From Eupeodes corollae (taxonomy: Eukaryota; Arthropoda; Insecta; Diptera; Syrphidae): 64,000 bases of DNA. Position 1 is the stretch's first letter. Every line of letters begins with the position of its first letter. Position numbers and translations under genes: made by a program. The notes under the pieces were generated by a model. That model was not told the origin of the DNA. It searched no databases and saw nothing but the letters and a program-made list of their open reading frames with translations. Shown one piece after another: positions 1-11,606 of this stretch. Where the stretch lies: the NCBI RefSeq assembly GCF_945859685.1, contig NC_079148.1:1488001-1552000 (forward strand), given 5' to 3'.

Positions 1-1340
1 ACCACACCTAGGACACCTGAATTATTACCTACGTCTAATCTAGGAACGCAGAAAACAAACGTTCGTTTGTTTTTTTATTTGTTTTTGAATTTATTTTTAA
101 AGAATTATTGCATCGAAAGGAAATTGGCTAATTAAAAGCTAAGAACCCTTTGACAGCAGTGCAGCCGCGCCGATTATGGTGCTGCTATAGAATTGTTATC
201 ACTTATCGCTGCTTTCGCTATTTTGATAAATCGTATTTTTTGTTGTTGTTTGGAGAAGTTGGACAACAATTGTGCGACGCATATACCACCACCACCACCT
301 CACCACCACCTGTGTGAATGAATTAAGGTTTCTATAAATTATATAATTTTATTTTTGGACTGATGGCGCTTGGATAACGTTAAGTTAATTTTGTTGCGAT
401 GGAATTTGGAAGATGTTGTTGTTGTTATGAAATTAAACTTTCTTTTTTCATTATTAATTTGTTTCGTTGGTTGGTTGTTTAACAGCGGGGCAGTAGTGGC
501 GATGGAACTGTTGAATATTAAAATAAATTTGTGAATCACTTAACGATGATTTAACAGTGCGGTGCATTTGGTTAGACTCGTTACATATTTATATTTGACC
601 ATTGACCATTGTGTATTTGGTTGCAACTCTTCCCGCTCTTCTTCAAATAATTTATAAGCATTTAATTAAAATGCGTACTTAGCCAATGAATTTACCTATT
701 GACCAAAATCAAATAGAAAAGTAATAAAGTTAATTCCAATTTTATTGTATTTTCTCTAAGAGTTGCTTAATAAGAAATATTCTGAAACAAGTTTTTTGTT
801 TAAATTAAGCTGCAGGTTATTAATCTTTAAGATAAATATTGTGTATAGGGTAATTGTACCAGTAAACGTTTGACACTTCCTTCAAAGTCAGTTGATTAAG
901 GTCTTAGACTTTAATTGAAAAGATTATTTGGATATCTGAACTTAACTTAAATTTTGAAATAATTGACTTCAGAGAACTTGATTATATCCTAGAAAACCTC
1001 TAAGTTGCCACTACTTGTGTGCCTGGAGTTTACATGTCATATCTGCGAGTTTTCGAGTACTCGGACCTTAAAAAATACAACGCAAGCCCACAAAAATATA
1101 AAAAAAGAGGCTGGGATGCGTTCCACACTGAAAACTTCCCATCCCGTCGGTCGGTTTATCTTACTTAAAAGGATTGTAGGTTTTCGTGTTTTGTTAAAAA
1201 AGTTATCAGTTAAATTATTCTACAAAATTTTAAAATTACCAACAATGTTTTTCATATGATGAAATAGTTTGATTTCAAAATCTATGTTGGTTAACGAGAT
1301 TTTTATTCGAAAACCCATTTTTACAATTTTAGGAGAATTT
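1..1340. other. Gene-free AT-rich stretch
   Basis: No convincing gene was found. A short (CCA)-rich run lies at 285-312. Open frames here are short and of low complexity. The stretch near 1005-1260 has a less biased composition and sits just before the first tandem-repeat array. It may be part of that repeat family's flank, but I cannot name it. Confidence 0.4.
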
Positions 1341-2025
1341 CTTAAAAGTTTTTATTTCTAATATAAACAAATACAAATTATATGAATGAAATTAATTTGA
1401 AGTCAATATAATCTTTTTAGCAATTTCGCGTACTGTTTTTTGTAGATTTTATTTTTTTATGAAAAAACCGACTGTTAGTTTTTTTTGTAAAAAAATGTAC
1501 GAAAACAATATTTTCTGTTAGATAAAATTAACTTAATGCTAATATTTTTAATTTTTGAAAGATATTTGAGTCGAAAGTAAAATTTTACTTAGTTTTAGTA
1601 ATGTTTTTTTTAGGTTGTTATTTTTTTTTTAAAAACTATCAATTCGATTTTTCCCAAAAATATTACTTAACGTCGAAAACAAAATTTTGTACAAGATAAA
1701 ATTAGTCTAAAGTGTTGAGAAGATATTCAAGTCGAAAATCAATTTTTACCAACTTTTCTTATTTTTGTTTAGGTTTCTATTTTTTATAAAAAAACCTGTC
1801 AATTTGATTTTACTCAAAATTTTACCTGGTATCAAAAACGTTATTCTTCATTGCACAAAATTGTTTTGGATATGAAATCAATTTTTATTTGTAAAATTTT
1901 CGCTGAGCTGAAAAATATTTTTTTTTTTCAGTTTTATTGGCTTATAAAAGAAATCGTTATTCGAGTTTTTTTTTTTCAAAAATATACTTGTTTGGTATCA
2001 CGTTACAATATATAATATACAATTA
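1340..2025 (+). repeat. AT-rich tandem repeat array, ~160-bp unit (copy 1)
   Basis: Diverged units recur with the same order of landmarks: a GTCGAAA block after 'GATATT(T/C)', then a 'TTTACCAACTTTT'-like run, 'AGGTT', a T/A-rich spacer, 'CTGTCAATT(C/T)GATTTT' and 'AAAATTTTA..GTCAAAA'. The GTCGA landmarks lie at 1570 and 1731, a period of about 160. The array matches a second one at 17340-17970 in the same orientation. The two end in almost the same string, 'TTTGGTATCACGTTA'. It could be an independent satellite or the tandem core of a non-autonomous Helitron-like element; no Helitron ends were seen. Confidence 0.7.
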
Positions 2026-3300
2026 CATTTATTTATTTATTGAATTCGTTAAACAAACTAACGGTAGAACTTAAGACTAATATAAAATTTATTCTTAGAT
2101 TTATAGATTTACATCGCTTACGGCATATACCAAAAAGTAATACTTGTAAACTGAAATGAATTGGTTGAGGAGACTGTTTTTACCCTAGTTCGATTTGCTT
2201 GATATAGGACGTAAAGGAACTTGTCTTCTATTACTTGAACGGCTATAAAAAAAGTTTAATTGTTCCAAAATTGATGGTGATATGACCCATTGATTAATTT
2301 TATAATAAAGCACAGCTTTTTTACTATCTGTGTTTAGAAAGCGATGAAAGATCTATGAGCTTGAGCCTATGATTGTATGGTGAAATTTCGAGCCTATTGG
2401 ACCATGGGAAGAAACGGAGGCAGAAGCGCATGAATCTTCTTTGTACTCCTTCTATTCTGTGTACATGGACTGAATAAAATGAAGCCCATATTATGCAGCC
2501 ATATTCCAATATTGGTCTTACAAATGATATATAAAGAAGTTTAAGAATATAAGGGTCGCAAAAATCATGTGAAAAGCGATTTATAATTCCGAGTGTCTTA
2601 TTTGCTTTTTTAATAATATAGTCATAATGATTTGTAAAAGTTAATTTTGAGTCAAAGAAAGTAGAGAGTTCAGTCAAATAAGAAGAGTCTAATTGATAAT
2701 TGAAAGTCAAAACCCTCGTGTAAAACACATTCATTTGCATTTATCTATGTTTAGTAAAAGCTTATTTATAAAACTCCATTCGCGAAAATTATAAAGATTA
2801 TCTTGTAGGAGTAAACAGTAAATTAAAACAGATGAGTGTTTTATAATAGAAGGCAAGTCGTTAACGTACAAAATAAACAGTAAAGGTCCTACGTGGTTAC
2901 CTTGTGGTACGCCAGAGTCGGTATAAAAGTATGATGACCGTTCATTCCTAAACACTACGCTGTATGATTTATTATAGAAGTACGACGAAACCCAACTAAC
3001 AAATTTATTGTTAAAGCCTTGGGATTTAATTTTGGAAGTTAATGCTTTATGGCACAATTTATCGAAGGACTTATTTTGGAGACTTATTTTGAATAAAATC
3101 ATGTTGACTGTAAATAATTATAGACTTACAATTAAACGATTTGACCTTACAAATAACTTAGGGATGACGGACAGTCTTGCAATGGGACGATAATTTTGTA
3201 TTTCATTTTTACTACCCGAACTATTCCAAATTTCACAGACACCTTTTTAAAAATCTTTTATTTCGAGTCTAGGGAACTTGAAACGTCGAGCAATGTCAAA
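2026..3300 (-). mobile_element. Jockey-like non-LTR retrotransposon, 5'-truncated and frameshifted ORF2
   Basis: Reading the minus strand, fragments of a reverse transcriptase follow in the right order. 'NYRPIARLSVIPKLF' lies near 3150-3195. 'SGVPQGNHVGPLLFILYVND' lies near 2870-2930. 'NKLLLNIDKCK' follows, then the post-RT region with 'FVRPILEYGCIIWASF' and 'RIEGVQRRFMRF' at 2324-2740, and a C-terminal tail near 2100-2330. The catalytic YADD segment is destroyed by a frameshift between 'SSVLIY' and 'LLLQDNL'. The 3' end is an (AATA)n tail at about 2026-2042, typical of Jockey-type LINEs. The element is a dead partial copy abutting the tandem array. The clade call rests on motif resemblance, not on a tree. 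Confidence 0.8.
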
Positions 3301-6300
3301 ATTTTCAATTTGACAAATCGGACCCATTACAATAACTTCCTATGGGAAGTTCAAAATTTTGCTGAGGGATTTTACTCATAACCGTCCCTTGACTTTCAAT
3401 CATGAAATTTTTTTTTTTAATGACAAACATTTTTAGTAATAGCTATAAACGACCATTCCAATTCCAATGCTTTTTTTTCAATGATGAAAACCAATGATAG
3501 CTATAACTGGCGCCTTAAGATTTTTGTTGGAGGCACTTTAATTTTGAGCTTTATTTTTTAATCATCTGAGTTAGAACCAATTTTGTTTGATTAAAGAATA
3601 AATAGAAGAATAATAATGCCTTTCAATCGAAAGGGGAAATGGCAATTATATGAAGTTCACGCAGAACCCGAAACAAACTTCAATGTTTTTAACATACTGT
3701 AACCTCTATGGGGTAGACCTAAAAGAAAGATCCAAAGCAACAAAAACAAAGACGCCATATAATCAAAAATACAAATAAATGGTACTACACAAGTTCATCA
3801 ATTCATTGGTGCGAAGAAGCGATCTTAAAACAGCATTTCCAATTCGTTTCTATTACTTTTTCCAATTTGAAACTTTCCCAAGTACTTCTGTGATTTTTTA
3901 AGAATTATTTTCTTTAAATTAATTTTTTATATTGTTTCCAATATTCTGAAAAAATTGTAACAGACGTGCTGCAACACAAACAAAATAATACTCAAAAGCT
4001 TTTGTTGCTCTGAATTGTAATATTACCTTATAAATTGTTTGTTAGGCCACGATTTTGAAATGTATTTATCAGAAAATGTAAACAAAAATACATAACACGA
4101 TTTCTTTTAAGCTAGTATAAAACTTAAGGTAAGGGTCTTAACAAAATATTGAATGATGATTTTTGAAAGTAGATAGATAGATTATTCATTAAAAACGATA
4201 CATAATAATTTACAATAGCATTAGAGCCGTCTGCCAAAATGTATTGGTTAAGTAAAATGTAGTTTAGCTTCGGATTTTTTGAAAGTACAAATCTATCTTT
4301 CAGATCCATAAAGTCATTTTAGTATCTCACTCAGTTTTTGTAAGTTCTTATTAGTTATGAGATGATAATTCGACTTGAAATGTATTATTGGTTATGGCTC
4401 CGAATTTGAATTCCGATTTTAGCTACATATGTGTTTAAATTCAGAAAAACCCGTTTTCAACATTATTTTGATATTTTTTTTTATCAATACAATTATAAAA
4501 CTTGACCTTAAGACGTAATAGTAAGTACAAAGTTTGAGTTCTTTTGTTAATAAGAATAAGCATACATTCTTTTTTTTTTTAATTTATAAAAGTTGTATCT
4601 CAAAAACCTGACGTGATAGATTCATTTTGAAATCGGATTAGAACTGAAGCCATACCTTAGAAAAAGTATAATTCGATTGCCTGATTGAGATCTTGTTTAA
4701 ATGAAAATTGGTAATAGGCAAACAATTTTTGTTTACATAATTAGCCACAAAATAAATGCGTTGACATCATTCTTAGAATCATTTTGAATTTTTGCTGATT
4801 TAATAAAAAAAAAATGTTTTAAATCTTATCTTTTTATCTATAATCTTTTATCTAAGAACAATAATAAAAGTATATTTCAACAATAAAACCTGATATTTAT
4901 TTTTCAAAAGCGATACAAAAATTAAACTCGAGATTTTAAACTAAATTTTGTCTGACTATGTGTCTCTCTAAAGTTTCTTTTTAAAATTAAAAAAATTGGC
5001 ACTTATGGTAAATGATGTCTGCAAATGATTATCTTAACATTAAAAAAAAACTATACATTTTAGGAACATGCAATTTGAAGTATTTCTCGTTCGTTCAGTT
5101 GGTTTTTACGAACTAGAACTTTAACAAGAAATTGATTTGCTTCACATTGGACAATGAACTTTGTAGACTAGATAAGAGTATTAGCATTTACGAATTTTGT
5201 TGTCTTAGGAGTGCGTTGGTAAAACTTAAAAGAACTATTTTACCGACGATTAATAATCTTTTTATGTGATATCTCCTTGTATCTTTAAATATCTCGACCA
5301 TAATTTAATGTAATAAAAACGAGTATTTACAACCAGTTATAACAATATTGAAGAAAAAAGGTTTTTAGAATCTGTATTGGTTGAAAAGGTTATGGCTTAA
5401 ACCTTGCATTTAATTTCCTATAATTTGTAATGTTTACTTGTTTGTTTTTATTAAAACAAGTTATGAATTTAAAAATTAAATCGAGAACTATTAAACAAAT
5501 GAACAACGACGCTGTGCAGTTGAAACAATTTACATAATATTCATAGTTATCATTTTATGCATTTAAAATATGAGTCAATTGTAGGGTTTAATTGTGAATA
5601 TGCAAAACTAGACTTTGAGCTGCCTATTAAGTAAAAAAAAAAATAAAGCTTGTGTTTATTGTTTTTATTTTGTTTTTGTTTTTTCTTTGTATTATTATTT
5701 ATAAACAAGATGATGAGAGCTTTGAACTTGATGTCAATTCCCTTCTCGGCCTTCAAACACACCCGCTGTTGGCGCTAGCGCATGATCAGAACTAAAAAAT
5801 TAAAACTAATCTAGCTTACACGTCATATTATACGAACAATTGTTATTAAACAAAATTGTAGCTTACTCGGATTAAAACAAAGCGGATGATACAGCACATT
5901 TCATACAGTTGAGCCGTAATTAAGTTGTGTAAATAAACACGACAATGAATCGACTTTAGCGTTGAGAAAAGTGAAATATACTTTTAAAGTATTTGTTTTG
6001 AATTGATTTTAGTTTTAGACTTTACGAGTAAATAATCTCCTATTATGGTTCACAATCTAAGCTCCGAAACATTTCATATCGACTTTAACTTGGAAGCATA
6101 TGAAAATCACTTCCAACTCCATTCTAGATCGAATTATTGACTAAATTAGATTCGACTTTATGAATTTTTATTAAATTAAAGAAAAATAATTTAAACTCAA
6201 GCTGTCTTCCATATTATCAGTTTAATTTCTAAAGATGAAACGAAATGACAACTAAGTACTAACTTTACGATTTAAACTTAACCTCTAACCACTTCACTAA

Positions 6301-7265
6301 CATTAAACGGGGTAATTGTTATATTTTGTGAGTTTCAAGTTTCATGACGACAGCTCATTCTCCTAAACTCTGTAATTTTGTAAAAGAGCATTTTTGGTCA
6401 ACAAGAATAATAATTGTGTCTCCTCACAATGAATCGTCTTTTTATGTTCTCTTCTCTAGACACATTTCATTCTATGAACATGCTCTTCTTTATTGATGTA
6501 ATTCCCCGATAGCAAAATAAATAAGCAACCTTGACTCTTGTTAAAACATTGGTCGTTAAAGTTGGCTTCGAGGTTCTGCTTTTTGTCTGAAAACGAACTC
6601 TGAAATATGCATTAAACCAAAATATTATACGACTTGTATTCTTATCAGACACGAAATGTTTTATCCAAAGTACTCAGACGAAAGTGATTCGACGTGCGTC
6701 GTCGTTGTCATCGCCGTCGTCGGTTTAGTCGTTGCACAATAACATAGTCTTATGACCATGACCATGACTTTGAAGTGCTCCAGCTTCATAGTGTTGCGGT
6801 ATCTCGTCGTTATTTTATATGAAGGTTATAGCTACATACATAGACATTTTGCAAAAAGATAATTAAAACTGTCTTCGTCTACAATTTTATCTTAATAAAT
6901 TGTCTTTTTATTTATTTTGTATTACTTGTTTAAGTGCAAATTTATCAAAATATTAAAGGTCATTAGGTAATTTTTATGATATTCGAGTAAGCTTGTTAAG
7001 AAATCCATAAGTTGTTATCGTTTCATGGTTGTTTTTGTGTTGGATACTTAAAAGATGTGCATAGGGCATAACTTATAATTGACTGAAGTCCGAAGGGAAA
7101 GTTATGCATCCGTTATTAGAAACTTTTGAATACAAAATTTGTAATAATAAACTATCTTTTTATGATAATTTATTAACAAAGTGCTGAAGGTTGGATTATT
7201 GTTGGTCAAAATAACGAAACTATTAAATTGAACCACAATAATGAATTTTTAATTGATCATACTAG
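3300..7265. other. Gene-free AT-rich stretch
   Basis: About 4 kb with no gene I can support. It holds a 26-bp block (3486-3511) repeated exactly at 48250-48275 and many homopolymer runs. A less AT-rich patch at 6670-6800 is rich in GTCGTC/GCCGTC. Short open frames (4124-4309, 5550-5762, 6467-6652) resemble no known family. Confidence 0.4.
3486..3511 (+). repeat. 26-bp dispersed repeat block (copy 1)
   Basis: The block GAAAACCAATGATAGCTATA followed by ACTGGC occurs exactly here and at 48250-48275. A weakly similar TTTCAAT stretch lies just 5' of both. It is probably the end of a MITE or another dispersed repeat. No partner inverted repeat was located. Confidence 0.55.
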
Positions 7266-7267
7266 GT

Positions 7268-7400
7268 ATATACAGCTATGGTCAAAATAATAGGAAGGAC
7301 ATTTAATTTTTTGGTAATTTTTAGGTAAGAAATCTACAATTTAATCATTTAAAATTAATTGTAAACATTTTGTCAATGTTTGCCAGTTTTTAATTTAATT
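7268..7400 (+). mobile_element. Tc1-like terminal sequence (solo left end)
   Basis: TACAGCTATGGTCAAAATAA followed by TAGGAA matches the left end at 58743 and, inverted, the end at 62465-62487. Similarity to the 58.7-kb copy continues for about 100 bp, through 'AAATTAATTGTAAACATTTTGT'. It starts with a TA dinucleotide, the usual Tc1/mariner target. No transposase was recognised downstream, so this is either a relic end or a non-autonomous derivative. Confidence 0.5.
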
Positions 7401-10046
7401 TACAGTGATGCTAGAAACATTTCGGCTGCTCTTAAAAGCTCGACATTTTACCAATCTGCTCCAGTGGTTTTATTAGAATTATTGGCGGTCGCGGTCGTCT
7501 ATATTGAATGGATCATAATACGTGGAATCCGAAATTGGGTTTGTCGTCGCCGTTATACAATTTGCTGAAGTGGTTGTTCCACATCCTCAGCATTGACTGC
7601 AGTTGTACTATGATGTTTTTCGTTTCGTTTTTCTAGCCTTCAGTTCGAGGTTTATGTGCTTACGAATTTCGTTTCACCTATTCAGAGAACTTTCGAACTT
7701 AATCTCTGCTTCTGAACCTCTGCACATCTTCAAGAGCATGCTATTCTTGTTCTCTCTTTTTCGTTCTGAGAAGTCGGTGTTTCTCACTCCTCTTCTGTAG
7801 CTCTCCTTCTTCTATACAGCGCTGTTAATATAAAATAACCTTTTCATGACTTTTTAGCCTTACTTAAGCGAACAAAAAGAAAAAACAGTCAAACATAAAA
7901 TAACTAAATGTCCCTATTACCTTTGCCAATATTGTAACTTTCTTAACAGTCTTATTTATTCGTATATGAAGGCACTATGTAACGTTGTATAAATCAGGGT
8001 TAATGAAACAATCCCTAAAAAGCTATTATAGTTATGCCGTGCTTATGTAAAAAAAGTACTAAAATTTCGAAATCTATTCCATTTAGCTGTCATTGTCAAA
8101 TCAGCTGTTTGTCATATGACACGAAAAACGTAAGATTACTGTTTTAATCAATTATATTGGTATTAACAACAACAAAGTGAAAAGTTGGAAGAATTCGTTC
8201 AGGAAATTGGAATTTGTCCGGCAAAGTATTTAAATGTCAAGTGTCATCTGTACAATGAATGTTATAACCGAAGCAATTGTCAGAATTAGAACAGAAAAAG
8301 CTTTGACAGGTAACACACATAAATATGCTGCGTTGTCGTTTAATTGACTTAGACTGTACATCGATTTGCAAATACAGCGATGATAAGATGGAATTTCCGT
8401 AGCTAGTTCTTTCATATTTGCAATATTTATTGCACATGTTTATGAATGCAAAATTTGCCCTATATTCTTTTTATAGATAAAACTCATGTCTATTGGCGAT
8501 GATAGTTTTCAAATTCAAATTGATTGATTTCTAGTTTGCAAGTGAAGCTTGATATTCAAAAGTTAAAGGTGTACACAAAAAATTGATGTTTTTGACATTT
8601 ATTTAAATATTTATGATTATGCAATAAATTACTAGTTAATTTTATTAAATTTTCCAATTGTTTTGCGTGCATTTGACAACCGATTTAATTTAATTTTAAT
8701 TTGATGTAGATACGCAGATTAACTTAAATAGTTCCACGATTCTCTGTGTGACAAACGTCATTCCATTTATTAGACATCCAAAGTCCTAGCGTCCCAGGGT
8801 CAACTATAAAACCTAATTCATATAATTTCCACATTTGCAAATAAAATAATTAATGTATAAAACTTCTAAGATTTTCTATACTTTTATTTATGCACAATCG
8901 AACAGACTTAAGTTTGAGTTGGGGCTGGGGCTGGAGCAGTGGAGCTGAACCTGGAAGTGGAAGTTGAGCTAGAACAGAAGCATGATGATAAATAGATCGA
9001 CCATGTTTCGTTTAATATATTGAATAGGCTTTTGTGTGCTTAAAGTTAATTTACTAATAGCCTTTTTAGCTTATGCTGGCTTGGCTGCCTTGCTGACTAA
9101 AAGATTGATAGTGCATGTTAAATGCCTAAGAAAATTGAGAGAGAGAGAACGAATTTGTTTTACCTTTTCATTTCAAGTGAGCCGAGATCCGATGAAGATG
9201 ATGTTGGTTTTTGGAATCATATCACGTATTGTTGCGTAGGACTTTTGGGATAATGTTTGGATATACTAAACCTACTTCTTATTATTAATAGTTCCTATGT
9301 TTATCTTCGCAGGTTTTTCTTCTTTCTTTTCTAATTCGATTAGTTAAAGTCATGATATTATGCTTTGAATATTGAATATTTTATATACACACACTTCTGG
9401 ACTCCATCAAAGTTTTGTAAATATACTTGAAAATAGTTAAAGTAGTAATAAAAAAATAACATGTTACATAAATCTTCTTTAAAAAGACGATTAAGGTGAT
9501 ATGTGGGAAACATATTTGAATACACCCCGTTTTATTAGATAATAGCCAAAAATATTATATTTTTAGTACTGTAGTAGTTTTAATTTTTTTTATTTTATTA
9601 TAGAATGTGTTTATTATTCTAAAGGGAAACATTACTTTTAAACAATTTTTATTAAATTAAAGAAGACCTATCACTCGAAGTTACATGGTTATCTAACAGG
9701 TTCCGTATTTGGTCCACTTCTTATTACAGTTTTGACCAAAACTCAAGCAACTTAATTTGTTCTTTTTATTTTTGGTGGATTTTTTTTAGGTTGAAATATT
9801 TGTATTACATTTTTAATACTCAAAGTCCTTACTACATTTGGAATAATAATGTATCCTCATTTTGTATTTTCAAGGTATATGGGCCAGAAGATCCAAGACA
9901 ATGGGATCTGGAACACTATTGCATTTACTATACGTTAAGTGGGGCAAAAAATCATTTCTATTTTATTTTTGATCCGATTCTGTAGGTTTTTAAAATTATA
10001 AATCAATACAACGTTGTAATTTCTATAAATAAACAAAATAAATAAA
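7400..10046. other. Gene-free stretch
   Basis: No supported gene. Short frames at 7380-7568, 7603-7800 and 9036-9239 lack family signatures. A purine-rich run near 8915-8985 (GGGGCTGG, GGAGCTGAACCTGGAAGTGG) reads like degenerate simple sequence. Similar runs occur near 51450 and 58170. Confidence 0.35.
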
Positions 10047-10213
10047 GTGCTGTTGTCAGGGATGGAGGGAACTTCAATTTTAAGCCGAATCCGAACGGAT
10101 AATTTGAATGCACTTTTCATGACAAGAATTAATCTTAGAGTATTTGTCAATTCCTCGCAAGAGGCAGTACCCGTGAAAAATAAACTTTAGATGGCACATC
10201 ATAACCATCATAC
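10047..10213 (-). mobile_element. tRNA-Asp-derived SINE, copy 1 (internally deleted)
   Basis: Antisense copy of the family defined at 60601-60877. The body is recognisable: 'TTGTCAGGGATGGAGGG', 'CCGAATCCGAACGG', 'TCATGACAAGAATTA', 'GTCAATTCCTCGCAAGAGGC', 'AGTACCCGTGAAAAA'. At the tRNA-like head only 'GGCACA' and 'TAACCATCATA' (the A-box complement) remain. The anticodon arm and B box are deleted, so this copy could not drive its own Pol III transcription. Confidence 0.8.
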
Positions 10214-11394
10214 CTTTTGATTTTATTTTGGCGAACACTGTATTTAAAAATTATGTGAAAAATGTATGATAATTTATCAATTGGGAACAACGTAATTGGC
10301 AGGAGAAGGTTTTCACGAAAAACATTTTTTGCCAAAACTCTACAGTAAGCCGATTTTTTAATACATTTTTGTGTGCAATTGTTTCGGAAATAAAGAAATA
10401 AGATACTCTTTTTGAAATACTTAGATTTGATGAAGTTTGTATATTTTGTGTACAAAAATTTAGGAGATACAAATAGATGGCTCTGTGTTGCAAATATTGC
10501 CACAACACGTCAGATTGCGTTTTACATGCCCTTAGCCTGTGAGCAATTTGACAGATGGCAAAGGCCAATTCAAATTCCTTGAAATCAGATAATTCTCTCT
10601 GATCTACGATTCCAATTAAAACCGAATTTATTGGAATGGCCTTTGCGATATCAATCAATACATTTCATGGCTAATGTTTGGAGTGTGATTTATCTGGAAC
10701 TTTTCTGCTTTTTTTGTACGATAAGGAGGTTCGCATTTTGGCAAATCATATTCGTTATTTATTATTGCACCGGAAATCAAATCAAAAATAACTGACATCA
10801 ATTCCATTGAAATTTAACCTATCGGTGTTTAATAATCACTAAAGACGTACATAAGATTGGTGCGAATCAAAGTTCACTGGGTCCGCTAGTAAAATATAAA
10901 AGGACAGAAATAATATTTCTATTTCTTTGCTGCTTTTAAACTTTTTAAAGTCATTGTATCAGTTGGTCAACATGTTTAAATGAAAATAAGATTATAATTC
11001 CGAATCTTATTCGCTATAATTTAACTGTAAATGTCATCCAATATATTTTTCAAACTATATTTTTATTCCAGACTCTCCATATTTCGAAAATCTGACTAAT
11101 ATCTCTCTTGTTCCATTAACTCCTCAAACAATTGGCCCAAATTTGATAAAATATAAATAAAACCAACTTAATGATGAATTTTTACTTGGACATGATGGTC
11201 TCCCTGATATATTTCCTATGTTCCCTTCTAAGGGGGAATTTCTGCACGCTTAAAAAACCTTCCAGTTTTGATAAAAAGTCCCAAAAATAGTATTAAATTT
11301 AGGTTTTCATCGCTTTCAAGTATTTTTTCCCCTAGGTCTCAGTCCAAAAAAAAAAGAAAACGAAGTTAACGTTATCTTAACTGATTTTAGCATC
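10213..11394. other. Gene-free stretch with overlapping unassigned frames
   Basis: Two overlapping minus-strand open frames (10147-10503 and 10251-10658) are present, but neither shows a recognisable domain. Such lengths are expected by chance at this base composition. Nothing else was identified. Confidence 0.35.
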
Positions 11395-11600
11395 ACCATA
11401 GGCTTATACTCTAAGCTATCTGCTCTTGGCTTCGAATTAGTTTTGTTGAAATAGATTTCCATCTTACTTAGACAACAGCGTCTACAATGTTTAATTAAGT
11501 TGTGTTCTTTCCTTTCATTTGCTTGCTACCGGTGTACCACAAGGTAGCCACTTGGGTGCTCTCCTTTTTACTCTCACAAATTACGATATAAGTTCACAAG
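11395..11600 (+). mobile_element. Non-LTR reverse transcriptase scrap (Jockey-like)
   Basis: In one + frame 'KLSALGFELVLLK' lies at about 11412-11450. After a frameshift, 'TGVPQGSHLGALLFTL' follows at about 11529-11577. It matches the (S)GVPQGS.LGPLLF block of non-LTR reverse transcriptases. Frameshifts and a lost downstream part make it inactive. The following sequence switches to a different LINE (RTE type). Confidence 0.65.
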
Positions 11601-11606
11601 TAAATA

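Noticed and set aside
4124..4309. Possible 3' end of another LINE on the minus strand
   Set aside because: Its style resembles a non-LTR C-terminus, but no specific motif or tail could be identified.
8915..8985. Frame reading alternating Glu/Val/Leu (..EVEVELEQ..)
   Set aside because: It is a degenerate purine-rich simple sequence, similar to runs at 51450 and 58170, and short.
10147..10658. Overlapping minus-strand frames of 118 and 135 codons
   Set aside because: Two frames are open over the same bases, no motif is recognisable, and one frame of this length is expected by chance in 64 kb at this base composition. The first also runs to the edge of a SINE copy.
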